From: CBDFHC01 sp965247585
GTDB taxonomy: Bacteria > Chloroflexota > Dehalococcoidia > Lucifugimonadales > GCA-2712585
DNA: 64,000 nt
Direction: 5' to 3'
NCBI GenBank assembly: GCA_965247585.1
Contig: CBDFHC010000003.1
Location: 62,001 to 126,000, forward strand
Made by a program: the position numbers and the translations under genes. Below the pieces are notes generated by a model that worked only from the letters and a program-made list of their open reading frames with translations, was not told the origin of the DNA and made no database searches. Below, one piece after another: positions 33,413 to 41,677 of this stretch. Numbering within the stretch: the first letter of the stretch is position 1; each line of letters starts with the position of its first letter.

Positions 33413-34615
33413 ATGCACCTGTCCCACATTAAGCTGGTCAACTTCAGAGGGTTCAAAGAGCTTGACCTGGACCTTCACCCCGGCGTCACCGTGCTCATAG
33501 GCGGAAACGCCCAGGGCAAGACCACCATCCTGGAAGCCATCTACCTCCTGGCCATCGCCAGGTCCTTCCGCGCCGAAAATGAGCGCGAGGTCGTTAACTG
33601 GCAGGCCGGCGAGTCCCTCGACCAAGCCTTCGTCGACGCCACCATGTTCGGCGCAGATGGCCGCTCCCGCGTCATCGTCGGCTACCGCCCCATCCAGGGC
33701 AACCGGGCCTCTCCATCCGCGAACACGGGAAATGCCCGTACCCATTCCGTTCGCAAGGAGGTCCGCGTCGGCGGCGTCCGGCGCACCGCCTCGGACCTGG
33801 TGGGCCTTTTCAACGTCGTCCTCTTCTCCGCCGAGGACATCGAACTCGTGCAGGGTTCCCCTTCGCTCCGCCGCCGCTACCTGGATATCCTCATCTCCCA
33901 GGCGGACCCCACATACCTCAAGACCCTTCAGCGCTACCAGAAGGTCCTTCAACAGCGCAACCAACTTCTGAAGCTCCTCAACGAACGCCGCGCCAACGAG
34001 GATGAGCTCGACTTCTGGGACGGAGAGCTGGTCCGGGAGGGCGCCTGGATCACCAACCAGCGCACACTCGCCATCGCCTCCGTCGCCGCCTTGGCTCGCT
34101 CCCAGCACCTGGAGCTGACCCACGGCCGGGAAGAGCTGGCCGTCGACTACCGCCCCAGCGTCGCCGCGGACGGCGGCCCGGCCTCCGCCGAAGCGGCCTA
34201 CCGTACCTTACTACTGGCCTCCCGCCGCCGGGAGCTGGCCCTCGGCGCCACCGTGGTCGGCCCCCACCGCGACGACTTCAAGTTGCTGGTTGACGGCGTA
34301 GACATGGGCCTCTACTCCTCCAGGGGCCAGGCCCGCACCCTTGCCCTCACCCTCCGGCTCTCCGAGGCCGCCTTCCTCGCCGGTGCCCGCGGCGCCCCGG
34401 TCGTGCTTCTGGACGACGTCCTTTCCGAATTGGACCCAAACCGGCGGCGTCAGGTTCTTCAGCGCGCCCTCAGCTATGAGCAGACCCTCATCACCGCCAC
34501 CGACCTGGACGCCTTTCCTCCCGATTTTTTGGCTAACGCCCGCATCCTTAAAGTGGACCAGGGTGCAGTTTCGTCCTTAGTCCAACCTGTCCAGGCGCCC
34601 CACCCTGGCGCCTAG
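33413..34615 (+). CDS. recF: DNA replication and repair protein RecF
   Basis: RecF is an SMC-like ABC ATPase that loads RecA at gaps with RecOR. Walker A is GGNAQGKTT, the signature region is LYSSRGQARTLALTLRLSE, and Walker B is PVVLLDDVLSELD; VGPHRDD is diagnostic. At 400 residues it is somewhat longer than E. coli RecF. Although recF often lies near dnaA-dnaN and the origin, neither gene is here. Confidence 0.94.
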   Translation: MHLSHIKLVNFRGFKELDLDLHPGVTVLIGGNAQGKTTILEAIYLLAIARSFRAENEREVVNWQAGESLDQAFVDATMFGADGRSRVIVGYRPIQGNRASPSANTGNARTHSVRKEVRVGGVRRTASDLVGLFNVVLFSAEDIELVQGSPSLRRRYLDILISQADPTYLKTLQRYQKVLQQRNQLLKLLNERRANEDELDFWDGELVREGAWITNQRTLAIASVAALARSQHLELTHGREELAVDYRPSVAADGGPASAEAAYRTLLLASRRRELALGATVVGPHRDDFKLLVDGVDMGLYSSRGQARTLALTLRLSEAAFLAGARGAPVVLLDDVLSELDPNRRRQVLQRALSYEQTLITATDLDAFPPDFLANARILKVDQGAVSSLVQPVQAPHPGA

Positions 34616-35311
34616 CCGCCGCTGCCCCGGAGTCGTCATGCCCTGGTGGAAAACCACCGGCAGAAGACGGCGAGCCCGCCATTCGCTGGTCTATTTACGG
34701 CGCAACCCATACCCCCTGCCTTTCCAACCCGCCCATCTGTAGAAAAGACCATCCGGATGAGCCCGTATAGCGGACCGGGACCGAGCCAAAGTTAGTCCTG
34801 TAAGCCACTGAGTTTTTCACTTCTTCGGCATTCTCAACGTCACCTTGTCCCACGGTGAGCGTCCGCATAAGACATGCCATTCCTATGAAAACAGCACTGT
34901 CCCTACTCTATCTGCGCCCAACTAGGACGAGTGCAGAGGGGCACAGCCCTTCTGCCGGGAGTCTGAGGGTGTCCCTCAGAAATCCGTTTATTAAACCTTC
35001 CGGGGCGGGACGGTGGGAACCACCAACCTGTGATTTGTAACCCTTAAGAGCACCCAACCATCGCCCTGACTGATCGGCGCCAGAGGATCTATCCAGCAGC
35101 TTGCTAGCCACTCCCAACCTCAATTTTCATCCTTGGTGCTTGACGCCAACATGAACGATTCCGAGTCCGTACGTGAAGGTCGAGGAATCTGGGTGGGGGG
35201 AGAGCACACCCAACCCTGGCGCCCACTATCGCTGCTCCAGCTCAATTTACTCACAAGCTCAAAGCTTGTAGATGGGAAGGGCCGAGCCATACACGCGCCA
35301 CGCCTGGGCGC
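34616..35311. repeat. Gene-free gap with dispersed repeats A and B
   Basis: A family A copy lies at about 34,930-35,041 with stem GCAGAGGGGC-ACA-GCCCTTCTGC, the core TGAGGG-TGT-CCCTCA and GGTGGGAACCACC. A partial family B copy is at about 35,160-35,265. No protein frame is credible. Confidence 0.7.
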
Positions 35312-36208
35312 CTAGCCCCCGCCGCTCCTCAGCTTGGTCCCCGTCCGCTCCTCGTGCAGCAACACCACCGCGTCCGCGTCCTTGGGTCCCAGCCCCTTAG
35401 AAATCGCCTCCACATACCGCTGCTCCAGCAGATTGGACGCCTCCATCGGCAGCCCCAGCTCCCGCCCCAGGTCCGTCGCCAGCCTTACGTCCTTGGCCGC
35501 CAGCGCCAGCGAGAACCCCGGCTCAAAATTCCCCTTGTAAAGCCCTTGCGGGTACTTGTTCTCCATAATCCACGTACCGCCTGAACCGCTGGTAATCGCT
35601 TGAGACACCGTCTCCAGGTCCACCCCGGCCCGCACCCCCAGCGTCAGCACCTCCGGCAGAAACGCCACCAGGCTCATGGACACCAGGTTATTGCACAGCT
35701 TGCACACCATCCCGCTGCCTATCGGCCCGCAGTACATCACCCGGTCCCCAATGCACTCCAGCACCGGCTTCATCCGGTCGAAGATCGCCTCGTCTCCACC
35801 TACCATTATCGAAAGCGTGGCGTTGGTGGCCCCAGTCACGCCGCCGCTCACCGGCGCGTCCAGCACCCTCACCCCCTTCTCCAGAAACGCGTCGTGCAGC
35901 ATCCGTGTGGAGCTGGGCGAGTTCGTCGAAAGGTCTACATAAACCGAGCCCTCCGCCGCCCCGTCCAGAATCGAATCGTCCCCCAGCGCCACCGCCTCAA
36001 TCTCTTTCGGACCCGGCAGCGACGTGAACACCGCTTCGCACCCCTCCGACGCCAGCCTGGGCGATGCGGCCCATTCCGCCCCCATCTCCTCCAGGTTGGT
36101 AGTCGCCGGCCTAGAGACATCATGCACCTTTAGCTGGTGACCCTTCTCAATCAGGTGCCGCGCCATCGGATTGCCCATGCGCCCGGTACCCACAAATCCT
36201 ACCTTCAT
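35312..36208 (-). CDS. 3-hydroxyisobutyrate dehydrogenase-family oxidoreductase
   Basis: The NAD(P)-binding GFVGTGRMGNPMARHL starts the protein, followed by the conserved substrate loop DAPVSGGVTGATNATLSIMVGG and the catalytic lysine region GMVCKLCNNLV. The 298-residue length fits beta-hydroxyacid dehydrogenases (3-hydroxyisobutyrate, tartronate semialdehyde or 6-phosphogluconate-type). The substrate cannot be fixed from sequence. A strong terminator lies upstream, separating it from the SRPBCC gene. Confidence 0.88.
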   Translation of the reverse strand: MKVGFVGTGRMGNPMARHLIEKGHQLKVHDVSRPATTNLEEMGAEWAASPRLASEGCEAVFTSLPGPKEIEAVALGDDSILDGAAEGSVYVDLSTNSPSSTRMLHDAFLEKGVRVLDAPVSGGVTGATNATLSIMVGGDEAIFDRMKPVLECIGDRVMYCGPIGSGMVCKLCNNLVSMSLVAFLPEVLTLGVRAGVDLETVSQAITSGSGGTWIMENKYPQGLYKGNFEPGFSLALAAKDVRLATDLGRELGLPMEASNLLEQRYVEAISKGLGPKDADAVVLLHEERTGTKLRSGGG

Positions 36209-36291
36209 CTCAACCCCCTACTCTAACGTGCGGCGCATTGTACCACCGCCTACTACCCTTGGTTCCCCGCTGACGATACCGCTCTCATCAG

Positions 36292-36325
36292 CCCCAAAAA
36301 CAAAGGCGCGCCGATGTGGCGCGCC
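36292..36325 (-). terminator. Intrinsic terminator upstream of the dehydrogenase
   Basis: Two GGCGCGCC blocks separated by ACATC form an eight-base-pair stem, followed on the minus strand by TTTGTTTTTGGGG. It would end any transcript from the SRPBCC gene before the dehydrogenase. Confidence 0.8.
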
Positions 36326-36826
36326 AAAACTGGTTACCTGTTGCCCCTATGCGTGCCGGCGCAACAAGCCTAGCAGTCTAAATGAAAAAGAGTGTGCAGG
36401 GGGCCAACCCCCTTTGCCGGTCCGCCAGTGGGCTTGTTAGCCTGTGGGTTTTTGCTCTCTTCAGCACGTTCTGCGCCAACTTGTCGCCTGTTGAGCGTCC
36501 GCACAAGTCATGTCATTCCTATGAAAATGAGCCTCCTACGCCTCCAACCCGCTCATCCTGAGGCTCTCGAAGGACGAGCCCATACCGCATTCTGCCCCCC
36601 ACCATGTGATTCTGAGTCCGCCCGTGAGGATCGAAGAATCTGGGTGCGGGGGGAGAGCACATCCAACCTTAGCGCCCAGTTTCGCTGCTCCAACTCAATT
36701 TAATCGCATGCTTTGAATGGTCTTACAACCTATCCACAGACCATCGCTCACGCATCGCCGCGTAAAAAGTTCAACCCTCTCCCAGGCACCCCTTAACAGG
36801 AAGGTATCGGGAAATCCGCCCACCCC
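36326..36826. repeat. Gene-free gap with a long family B copy
   Basis: A family B copy spans about 36,500-36,715 (CATTCCTATGAAAATGAGCC, GAGGCTCTCGAAGGACG, GATCGAAGAATCTGGGTGCG). A fragment of the family A first stem lies near 36,393-36,425. No gene seen. Confidence 0.65.
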
Positions 36827-37279
36827 CTACTCCCCACCACCCTCCAGTTCACTCTTCATTTTCTTGAGGAACCTCTTCTCCGGTCCTCCGGCCGCCACGG
36901 CTATCATCATCAACAACATCGGCTTGACCAGAACCATCGGCATCGGCACCTTCGTCAGTTTGGCATCATGAGACACCAACGTGCCTCCATCCTGCGGAGA
37001 AATCGTCATAGTATGGTCCAGCTCCAACCGGTTTGGCATTCGCGCGTGAAACGCAAACCGGCTGCCGGGCACCAGCTCCGTCACCGTTACTCGGTCTCCT
37101 TCGCGCGCGCGTTTTCCCAGGTGCGTGCACTGGTACTCCGACCCTACCTTCACCTCGCCCTCCTCCACCGCCCTTATCCCAATATCGTGTGCCGCCCATG
37201 CGGCGTGACGCGTCAGGTCGCTGATGGCCGAAAACACAGCCTCTGGCGGCGCATTTATATGAATATCGAACTTCGGCAT
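36827..37279 (-). CDS. SRPBCC (START/cyclase-like) family protein
   Basis: The 150 residues show the N-terminal IHINAPPEAVFSAISDLTRH, the standard entry to the hydrophobic-ligand SRPBCC fold. A VTELVPGSRFAFHARMPN segment and a long C-terminal helix (GGPEKRFLKKMKSELE) follow. Members bind or convert small hydrophobic compounds or act as immunity-like proteins. No ligand can be assigned. ATG 37279 is the first start; the gene stands alone. Confidence 0.75.
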   Translation of the reverse strand: MPKFDIHINAPPEAVFSAISDLTRHAAWAAHDIGIRAVEEGEVKVGSEYQCTHLGKRAREGDRVTVTELVPGSRFAFHARMPNRLELDHTMTISPQDGGTLVSHDAKLTKVPMPMVLVKPMLLMMIAVAAGGPEKRFLKKMKSELEGGGE

Positions 37280-37443
37280 AGCGTCTATCCTCCTCGAAAC
37301 CGGGCCTAGGACACCATATTAGTCGCCTAAACAGTAAAAATGGAACCCATCTGCGATACGAATGCGGCGGCATTTAGCCCAAAATGCCTACTTCGGTACC
37401 GCCGCCACCGGACGACGACGGCGGCTGATCTACGGTGCGCCGG

Positions 37444-37491
37444 TGGCTGCCGCGCCTGGATTCGAACCATGGTTACGTGATCTGGAGTCCT
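37444..37491 (-). other. Fragment of a tRNA-Gln 3' half (possible attachment site)
   Basis: On the minus strand this matches the 3' half of the intact tRNA-Gln at 41,299, from the anticodon arm through the T arm and acceptor to encoded CCA. Only two mismatches occur in the first 36 positions, counted from the CCA end; similarity then fades. The 5' half needed for acceptor and anticodon stems is absent, so it is not a working tRNA. Such fragments mark island ends at tRNA genes. Confidence 0.7.
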
Positions 37492-38029
37492 GCATTTCGC
37501 GTGCTCCACGGTTCTATCACGTTCACCGCCAAGCCAAGATGCTGTTCGTCACATGTCCAACGTCCACTGTCGTACTTTCGGGGCCGCCGAGGCTGCTACA
37601 TCCGGCCACTCCACATTTGCCAGCCGATTGAGATCAAGGGCAACCTTATTCTGAGTAAAAGTTGCAAAGGCGATAAACTGCTCAGAAGTTCTAGTGTAGC
37701 GAAATCCCGATAACCCAGAGACGGTTTGCCCACAAAGGTGATGGAATCTAACGGCTAGGAGTCCCGCAAGGGATTACGTACAACGGGACGCATGGCGAAA
37801 TATCTCACGCCTACCTCATAACAGCCATATAAGCCTTAATGAGTTAGATCTGTCGGTTGCCTAGAATTATCTAACGGAAAAGCTATACTTCTATTTGTAA
37901 ATACATTTGAGGTATGAGAAATACCTCAGCGGTAGAGTGGAAAGATTTTCACCTGTAGAAAGAATCGCGTTTCGGTAGCGACGTATTCATATACGGGCAC
38001 AACCCGAGGAGTCATGGAGAGAACATCGT
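37492..38029. other. AT-richer gap before the DUF262-HNH gene
   Basis: No gene is supported. The stretch is clearly lower in GC than the core regions and holds a perfect eight-base inverted repeat at 37,908-37,928. No integrase or transposase remnant was seen. Confidence 0.5.
37908..37928. promoter_or_regulatory. Inverted repeat upstream of the DUF262-HNH gene
   Basis: TGAGGTAT and ATACCTCA flank a five-base loop (GAGAA), a perfect eight-base dyad about 100 bases before the ATG at 38030. It could be an operator for a regulator or a stem-loop in the leader; the sequence alone does not tell. Confidence 0.4.
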
Positions 38030-39322
38030 ATGCCGAATTTCGAGTTAGATAAGTGGGCGATTGCCAAATTACATGACCTCCATTCTCGTGGGCCCCTTGA
38101 CATTCGCCCACCGTACCAACGAGGGACAGTTTTGTCAGATGCCATGAGGCATTCGCTAATAGATACAGTGCGCAGCGACTACCCCATGGGCGTAATCCTT
38201 CTTAATGTCATAAACAGCGAGGACACGGACGGAACACCAATCGAAACGTGGGATACGGTCGATGGTCAGCAGCGGTGTACAACACTATTTGATTACCTAA
38301 GGGGCGAGGCCAATTGGACGAAGGGTAAATCACCCTCCAATCCGGACTTCACCCGTTTCGATAAATTGACTGATGCGCAGCAGGACCGTGTAAATGACTA
38401 CCTCGTTCCAGTCGCGCTGATGAAGGAGTTCACCGAATCAGAAGTTCGCGACGTTTTCATCAGAATTCAATATGGTCGCGCTTTGTCAATCGGAGAGAAA
38501 ATCAAAGCACTCAACTCCCCCTATCACTCATACCTCCAAGAATTGGTGGAGAATTCGCTATTTGAGGAATGGGGATCACCGCACCAAAAACGCGATGCCC
38601 ACTGGTCATTAGCGGCAGTGTTTCTTCAGGCAATTTACAATGACCAACCATTGGCGCGTCAAGAATACCCCCTGCTGGCCCGCTATCTACAGAACGAGAC
38701 AAAGGGGTTTCTCAAGATCCAAGCTCGTCAAGCTACCGCCGAGACAAAGTCGGTGATGAATTACATGAGGCGAATTATCATCGAAGCCCTGCAAATTAAC
38801 CCCGGTTTCAAGGCATATGTCCCAGGCCAACGACTGATGAAGTGGCTTTTTCCTACCGTCGCGCTGCTCAAGAAGAGATATGCAATATCTGGGAAGGAGC
38901 CAGACGTCGCAAAAGGAATATTAGCCTACTACCAAGACAAAGACAAAGAAGGCACTGATGAGTTTGACGCCTACTTCAGGACGCTTCGAAGCGGTCGGAT
39001 AGACACAAACGAAGTTAAGGCGTGCTTGGAACAACTCATGAATCGAATAATAATCCATGCCAATTTGGCTCCACTAGACACCACCCGGTTCTTCTCTGCT
39101 CAAGCGAGACAGAGTATTCTGGATAACAGCGGATCGAAATGCCAAGGAATGGTGCAGGGCCAGCGGTGCAATACGAATTTGTCTAGCACTAACTACCACG
39201 CGGACCACATAGTGCCCCACTCGCTTGGAGGGCAGACTAAGATTGCCAACGGTCAGGCTCTCTGTTCAGCTTGCAACCGTGCAAAGGGTGCGCAGTCGGC
39301 CCTATCGCAGGTTTTCTCTTAG
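38030..39322 (+). CDS. DUF262 protein with C-terminal HNH nuclease (GmrSD-like)
   Basis: The N-terminal domain has the DUF262 motif DGQQR at 78-82 and the QYQR-like RPPYQRG near 27-32. The final 50 residues form an HNH endonuclease: paired cysteines, YHADHIVPHSLGG with the catalytic histidine, and CSACN. This is the single-chain architecture of GmrSD-type systems, which attack modified phage DNA in a nucleotide-dependent way. GGAGAG lies eight bases before the ATG. At 430 residues it is smaller than many GmrSD fusions. The region is lower in GC than the core, consistent with transfer. Confidence 0.85.
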   Translation: MPNFELDKWAIAKLHDLHSRGPLDIRPPYQRGTVLSDAMRHSLIDTVRSDYPMGVILLNVINSEDTDGTPIETWDTVDGQQRCTTLFDYLRGEANWTKGKSPSNPDFTRFDKLTDAQQDRVNDYLVPVALMKEFTESEVRDVFIRIQYGRALSIGEKIKALNSPYHSYLQELVENSLFEEWGSPHQKRDAHWSLAAVFLQAIYNDQPLARQEYPLLARYLQNETKGFLKIQARQATAETKSVMNYMRRIIIEALQINPGFKAYVPGQRLMKWLFPTVALLKKRYAISGKEPDVAKGILAYYQDKDKEGTDEFDAYFRTLRSGRIDTNEVKACLEQLMNRIIIHANLAPLDTTRFFSAQARQSILDNSGSKCQGMVQGQRCNTNLSSTNYHADHIVPHSLGGQTKIANGQALCSACNRAKGAQSALSQVFS

Positions 39323-39451
39323 TCTGCCGCGGATGCTGCCCACCGTGTGCGAACTAACCGTGTGCTACTTCCCCTTTATGGAGCACCAATCTATGTAGTT
39401 CATTTACTCATCTCAACCACCTGCCCTTGACAGCCGCCGAGCCTCGATTCC

Positions 39452-41176
39452 TCAAGAAGCTAGAACCGTAGGTGTGGCTTTACGGTCAAGCCCGCTGCTG
39501 CGGCTTTCAATCTTCGCCCAGGAGTCGCGCAATGTCACCGTCCGGTTGAAAACCGGTGCACCTGGCTTGGAGTCGCGGTTATCAACACAAAAATACCCCA
39601 GCCGCTCGAACTGATAGTGACTTCCCGGTGCCGCGTCGGCCAGCCTCGCTTCGACCCGGCAAGAAGTGAGCTTCTCCAGAGACTCGGTGTTCAGCACAGA
39701 TCGATAGTCCGCAACCTCGTCGGGCTTCTCCACCGTGAAAAGGTGGTCGTACAACCGCACCTCTACTTCCAGCGCGTGCGCTGCGGAGACCCAATGGATG
39801 GTCCCGCGGACCTTACGCCCATCCGGGGATTGCCCTCCCTTGGTTTCTGGGTCGTAGGTGCAGTGGAGAGCGACAACCTCGCCGCTCTTTTCGTCTTTAT
39901 CCACACCTACGCAGGTGATGAAGTACCCATACCGTAACCGGACCTCGCGGCCTGGTGCCAGGCGGTAAAATTTTCCAGGCGGGTCCTCACGGAAATCATC
40001 GGATTCAATGTAGAGTTCACGCGAGAATGGCACCTTGTGAGTTCCCATTTCCGGGTCCTCAGGATTATTGAGAGCTTCTAGCTCTTCGGTCTGCCCTTCT
40101 GGGTAGTTGTCAATAATGACCTTGAGTGGTCGAATCACGCCCAAAACTCGCTCCGCGCGTCGATTCAGGTCCTCACGCGCACAGTGCTCCAGTAGCGCCA
40201 TCTCTACTGTGTTTTGACGTTTGGCTACTCCAATTCGATCGCAAAAGTTCCTGATCGACTCTGGAGTATATCCACGCCTCCGAAGTCCAGACAGGGTCGG
40301 CATTCGTGGGTCATCCCAACCGGACACATGGCCCTCTTCCACCAATTGCAAAAGTTTCCGTTTGCTCAGTACCGTGTGGCCTAAGTTAAGTCTGGCGAAC
40401 TCAATCTGTTGTGGATGGTGAATCTCTAGCCCGTCCAGAATCCAGTCATACAACGGGCGGTGGTCCTCAAACTCCATGGTGCACAAGGAGTGAGTGATCC
40501 CCTCAATGGAGTCGGATTGGCCGTGCGCAAAGTCGTACATCGGGTAGATGCACCACTTGTCCCCGGTGCGATGGTGCGGGGCTTTCATGATCCGGAAGAG
40601 AACAGGGTCCCGCATGTTTAGATTGCCCGAAGCCATGTCTATCTTCGCTCGAAGGACCCGTGAGCCTTCATTGAATTCACATGCCCGCATCCGCTCGAAA
40701 AGGTCCAGGTTCTCCTCCACGGAGCGGCTGCGATAGGGGCTCTCTTTGCCCGGCTTGGTCAACGTCCCGCGGTTCTGCCTTATCTCCTCTTGGGTGAGAT
40801 CGTCAACGTATGCTTTCCCCTTCTTGATCAGATCAACGGCGAACTCATAAAGCGTGTCAAAGTAATCGGAGGCAAAATAAAGATGATCGCCCCAGTCCCA
40901 GCCCAGCCACTGCACGTCCTCTTTTATTGACCGTACGTACTCCTCTTCCTCCCTCGTGGGGTTGGTGTCATCAAACCTGAGGTGGCATCTGCCACCCGTC
41001 TCCTTGGCAACCCCAAAATTTAGGCATAGCGACTTGGCATGCCCAATATGCAGATGGCCGTTCGGCTCCGGGGGAAACCGGGTAACCACGCGCCCTCCCC
41101 ACTTGTTGGTCCTAATATCATCCGCAATGATATCCCTGATAAAGTCCGTACCCTTGCTATCGTCTATGATAGCCAT
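39452..41176 (-). CDS. glnS: Glutaminyl-tRNA synthetase
   Basis: GlnRS charges tRNA-Gln directly. The class I HIGH motif is at 43-46 (NGHLHIGHAKS) and the KMSKS-like loop is VLSKRK. FPPEPNGHLH, the RFDDTNP motif and the beta-barrel anticodon domain are typical. At 574 residues it is full-length. Codon use looks less GC-biased than the ribosomal genes. It lies next to tRNA-Gln on the same strand, between that gene and a tRNA-Gln fragment, so it may have come in by transfer. Many bacteria outside a few groups use the GatCAB route instead. Confidence 0.95.
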   Translation of the reverse strand: MAIIDDSKGTDFIRDIIADDIRTNKWGGRVVTRFPPEPNGHLHIGHAKSLCLNFGVAKETGGRCHLRFDDTNPTREEEEYVRSIKEDVQWLGWDWGDHLYFASDYFDTLYEFAVDLIKKGKAYVDDLTQEEIRQNRGTLTKPGKESPYRSRSVEENLDLFERMRACEFNEGSRVLRAKIDMASGNLNMRDPVLFRIMKAPHHRTGDKWCIYPMYDFAHGQSDSIEGITHSLCTMEFEDHRPLYDWILDGLEIHHPQQIEFARLNLGHTVLSKRKLLQLVEEGHVSGWDDPRMPTLSGLRRRGYTPESIRNFCDRIGVAKRQNTVEMALLEHCAREDLNRRAERVLGVIRPLKVIIDNYPEGQTEELEALNNPEDPEMGTHKVPFSRELYIESDDFREDPPGKFYRLAPGREVRLRYGYFITCVGVDKDEKSGEVVALHCTYDPETKGGQSPDGRKVRGTIHWVSAAHALEVEVRLYDHLFTVEKPDEVADYRSVLNTESLEKLTSCRVEARLADAAPGSHYQFERLGYFCVDNRDSKPGAPVFNRTVTLRDSWAKIESRSSGLDRKATPTVLAS

Positions 41177-41295
41177 ACCACATATCCTTCAAATCAACTC
41201 TGCCGGTGGCTCAAGTATGACCATGGGTATTAGCCGCGTTGCCATATCGGTTGCAACATCTATGGAACGTCGTGCCTAGGTCAAGACGAATTTGT

Positions 41296-41369
41296 TGGCT
41301 GCCGAGCCTGGATTCGAACCAGGGTTACGTGAGCCAGAGTCACGTGTGATACCACTACACCACTCGGCA
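41296..41369 (-). tRNA. tRNA-Gln (anticodon CTG)
   Basis: The acceptor strands TGCCGAG and CTCGGCA pair completely. The anticodon stem CGTGA/TCACG encloses loop CTCTGGC with anticodon CTG. The T arm is CCTGG-TTCGAAT-CCAGG and the CCA end is encoded. It is transcribed towards glnS, about 120 bases away. Confidence 0.93.
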
Positions 41370-41426
41370 TCGGCCGTACGGCCAGAAGAAATATACTACA
41401 TCAATCCTAGGGCCAAAGGAATCTTG

Positions 41427-41435
41427 TGATAGAAT
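41427..41435 (+). promoter_or_regulatory. Extended -10 promoter of tRNA-Glu
   Basis: TGATAGAAT at 41,427-41,435 lies about 14 bases before the mature tRNA-Glu end, at a plausible distance for a start site near 41,442. A clear -35 was not found. Confidence 0.5.
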
Positions 41436-41449
41436 CATCCCTCTGCCCT

Positions 41450-41526
41450 GGCGCATTCGTCTAGTGGACAAGGACGCCGCCCTCTCAAGGCGGAGATCAC
41501 GGGTTCGAACCCCGTATGCGCCACCA
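41450..41526 (+). tRNA. tRNA-Glu (anticodon CTC)
   Basis: GGCGCAT and ATGCGCC form the acceptor stem. The anticodon stem CCGCC/GGCGG holds loop CTCTCAA with anticodon CTC. The T arm is ACGGG-TTCGAAC-CCCGT, and CCA is encoded (41,524-41,526). It is divergent from tRNA-Gln. Confidence 0.95.
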
Positions 41527-41677
41527 CGCAAACCCAAATTGGCACGCGAGCAGGCCCATGCGACACTACCCTGGGCCCGTTTAAGTGGGTTTTGCTAACG
41601 GGCTCTCCTCACGGAAGTTTGAGCCCGTTCACTTTCAAGACGCTACACTCGCCGCACCCTCGAACGGAGAGTGGATT

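Noticed and set aside
32500..34700. Replication origin near recF
   Set aside because: No dnaA, dnaN or gyrB, and I saw no cluster of DnaA-box-like sequences.
37420..37530. Complete tRNA gene (possible tRNA-Trp) on the minus strand
   Set aside because: Only the 3' half resembles a tRNA; the anticodon and acceptor stems cannot pair with the upstream sequence.
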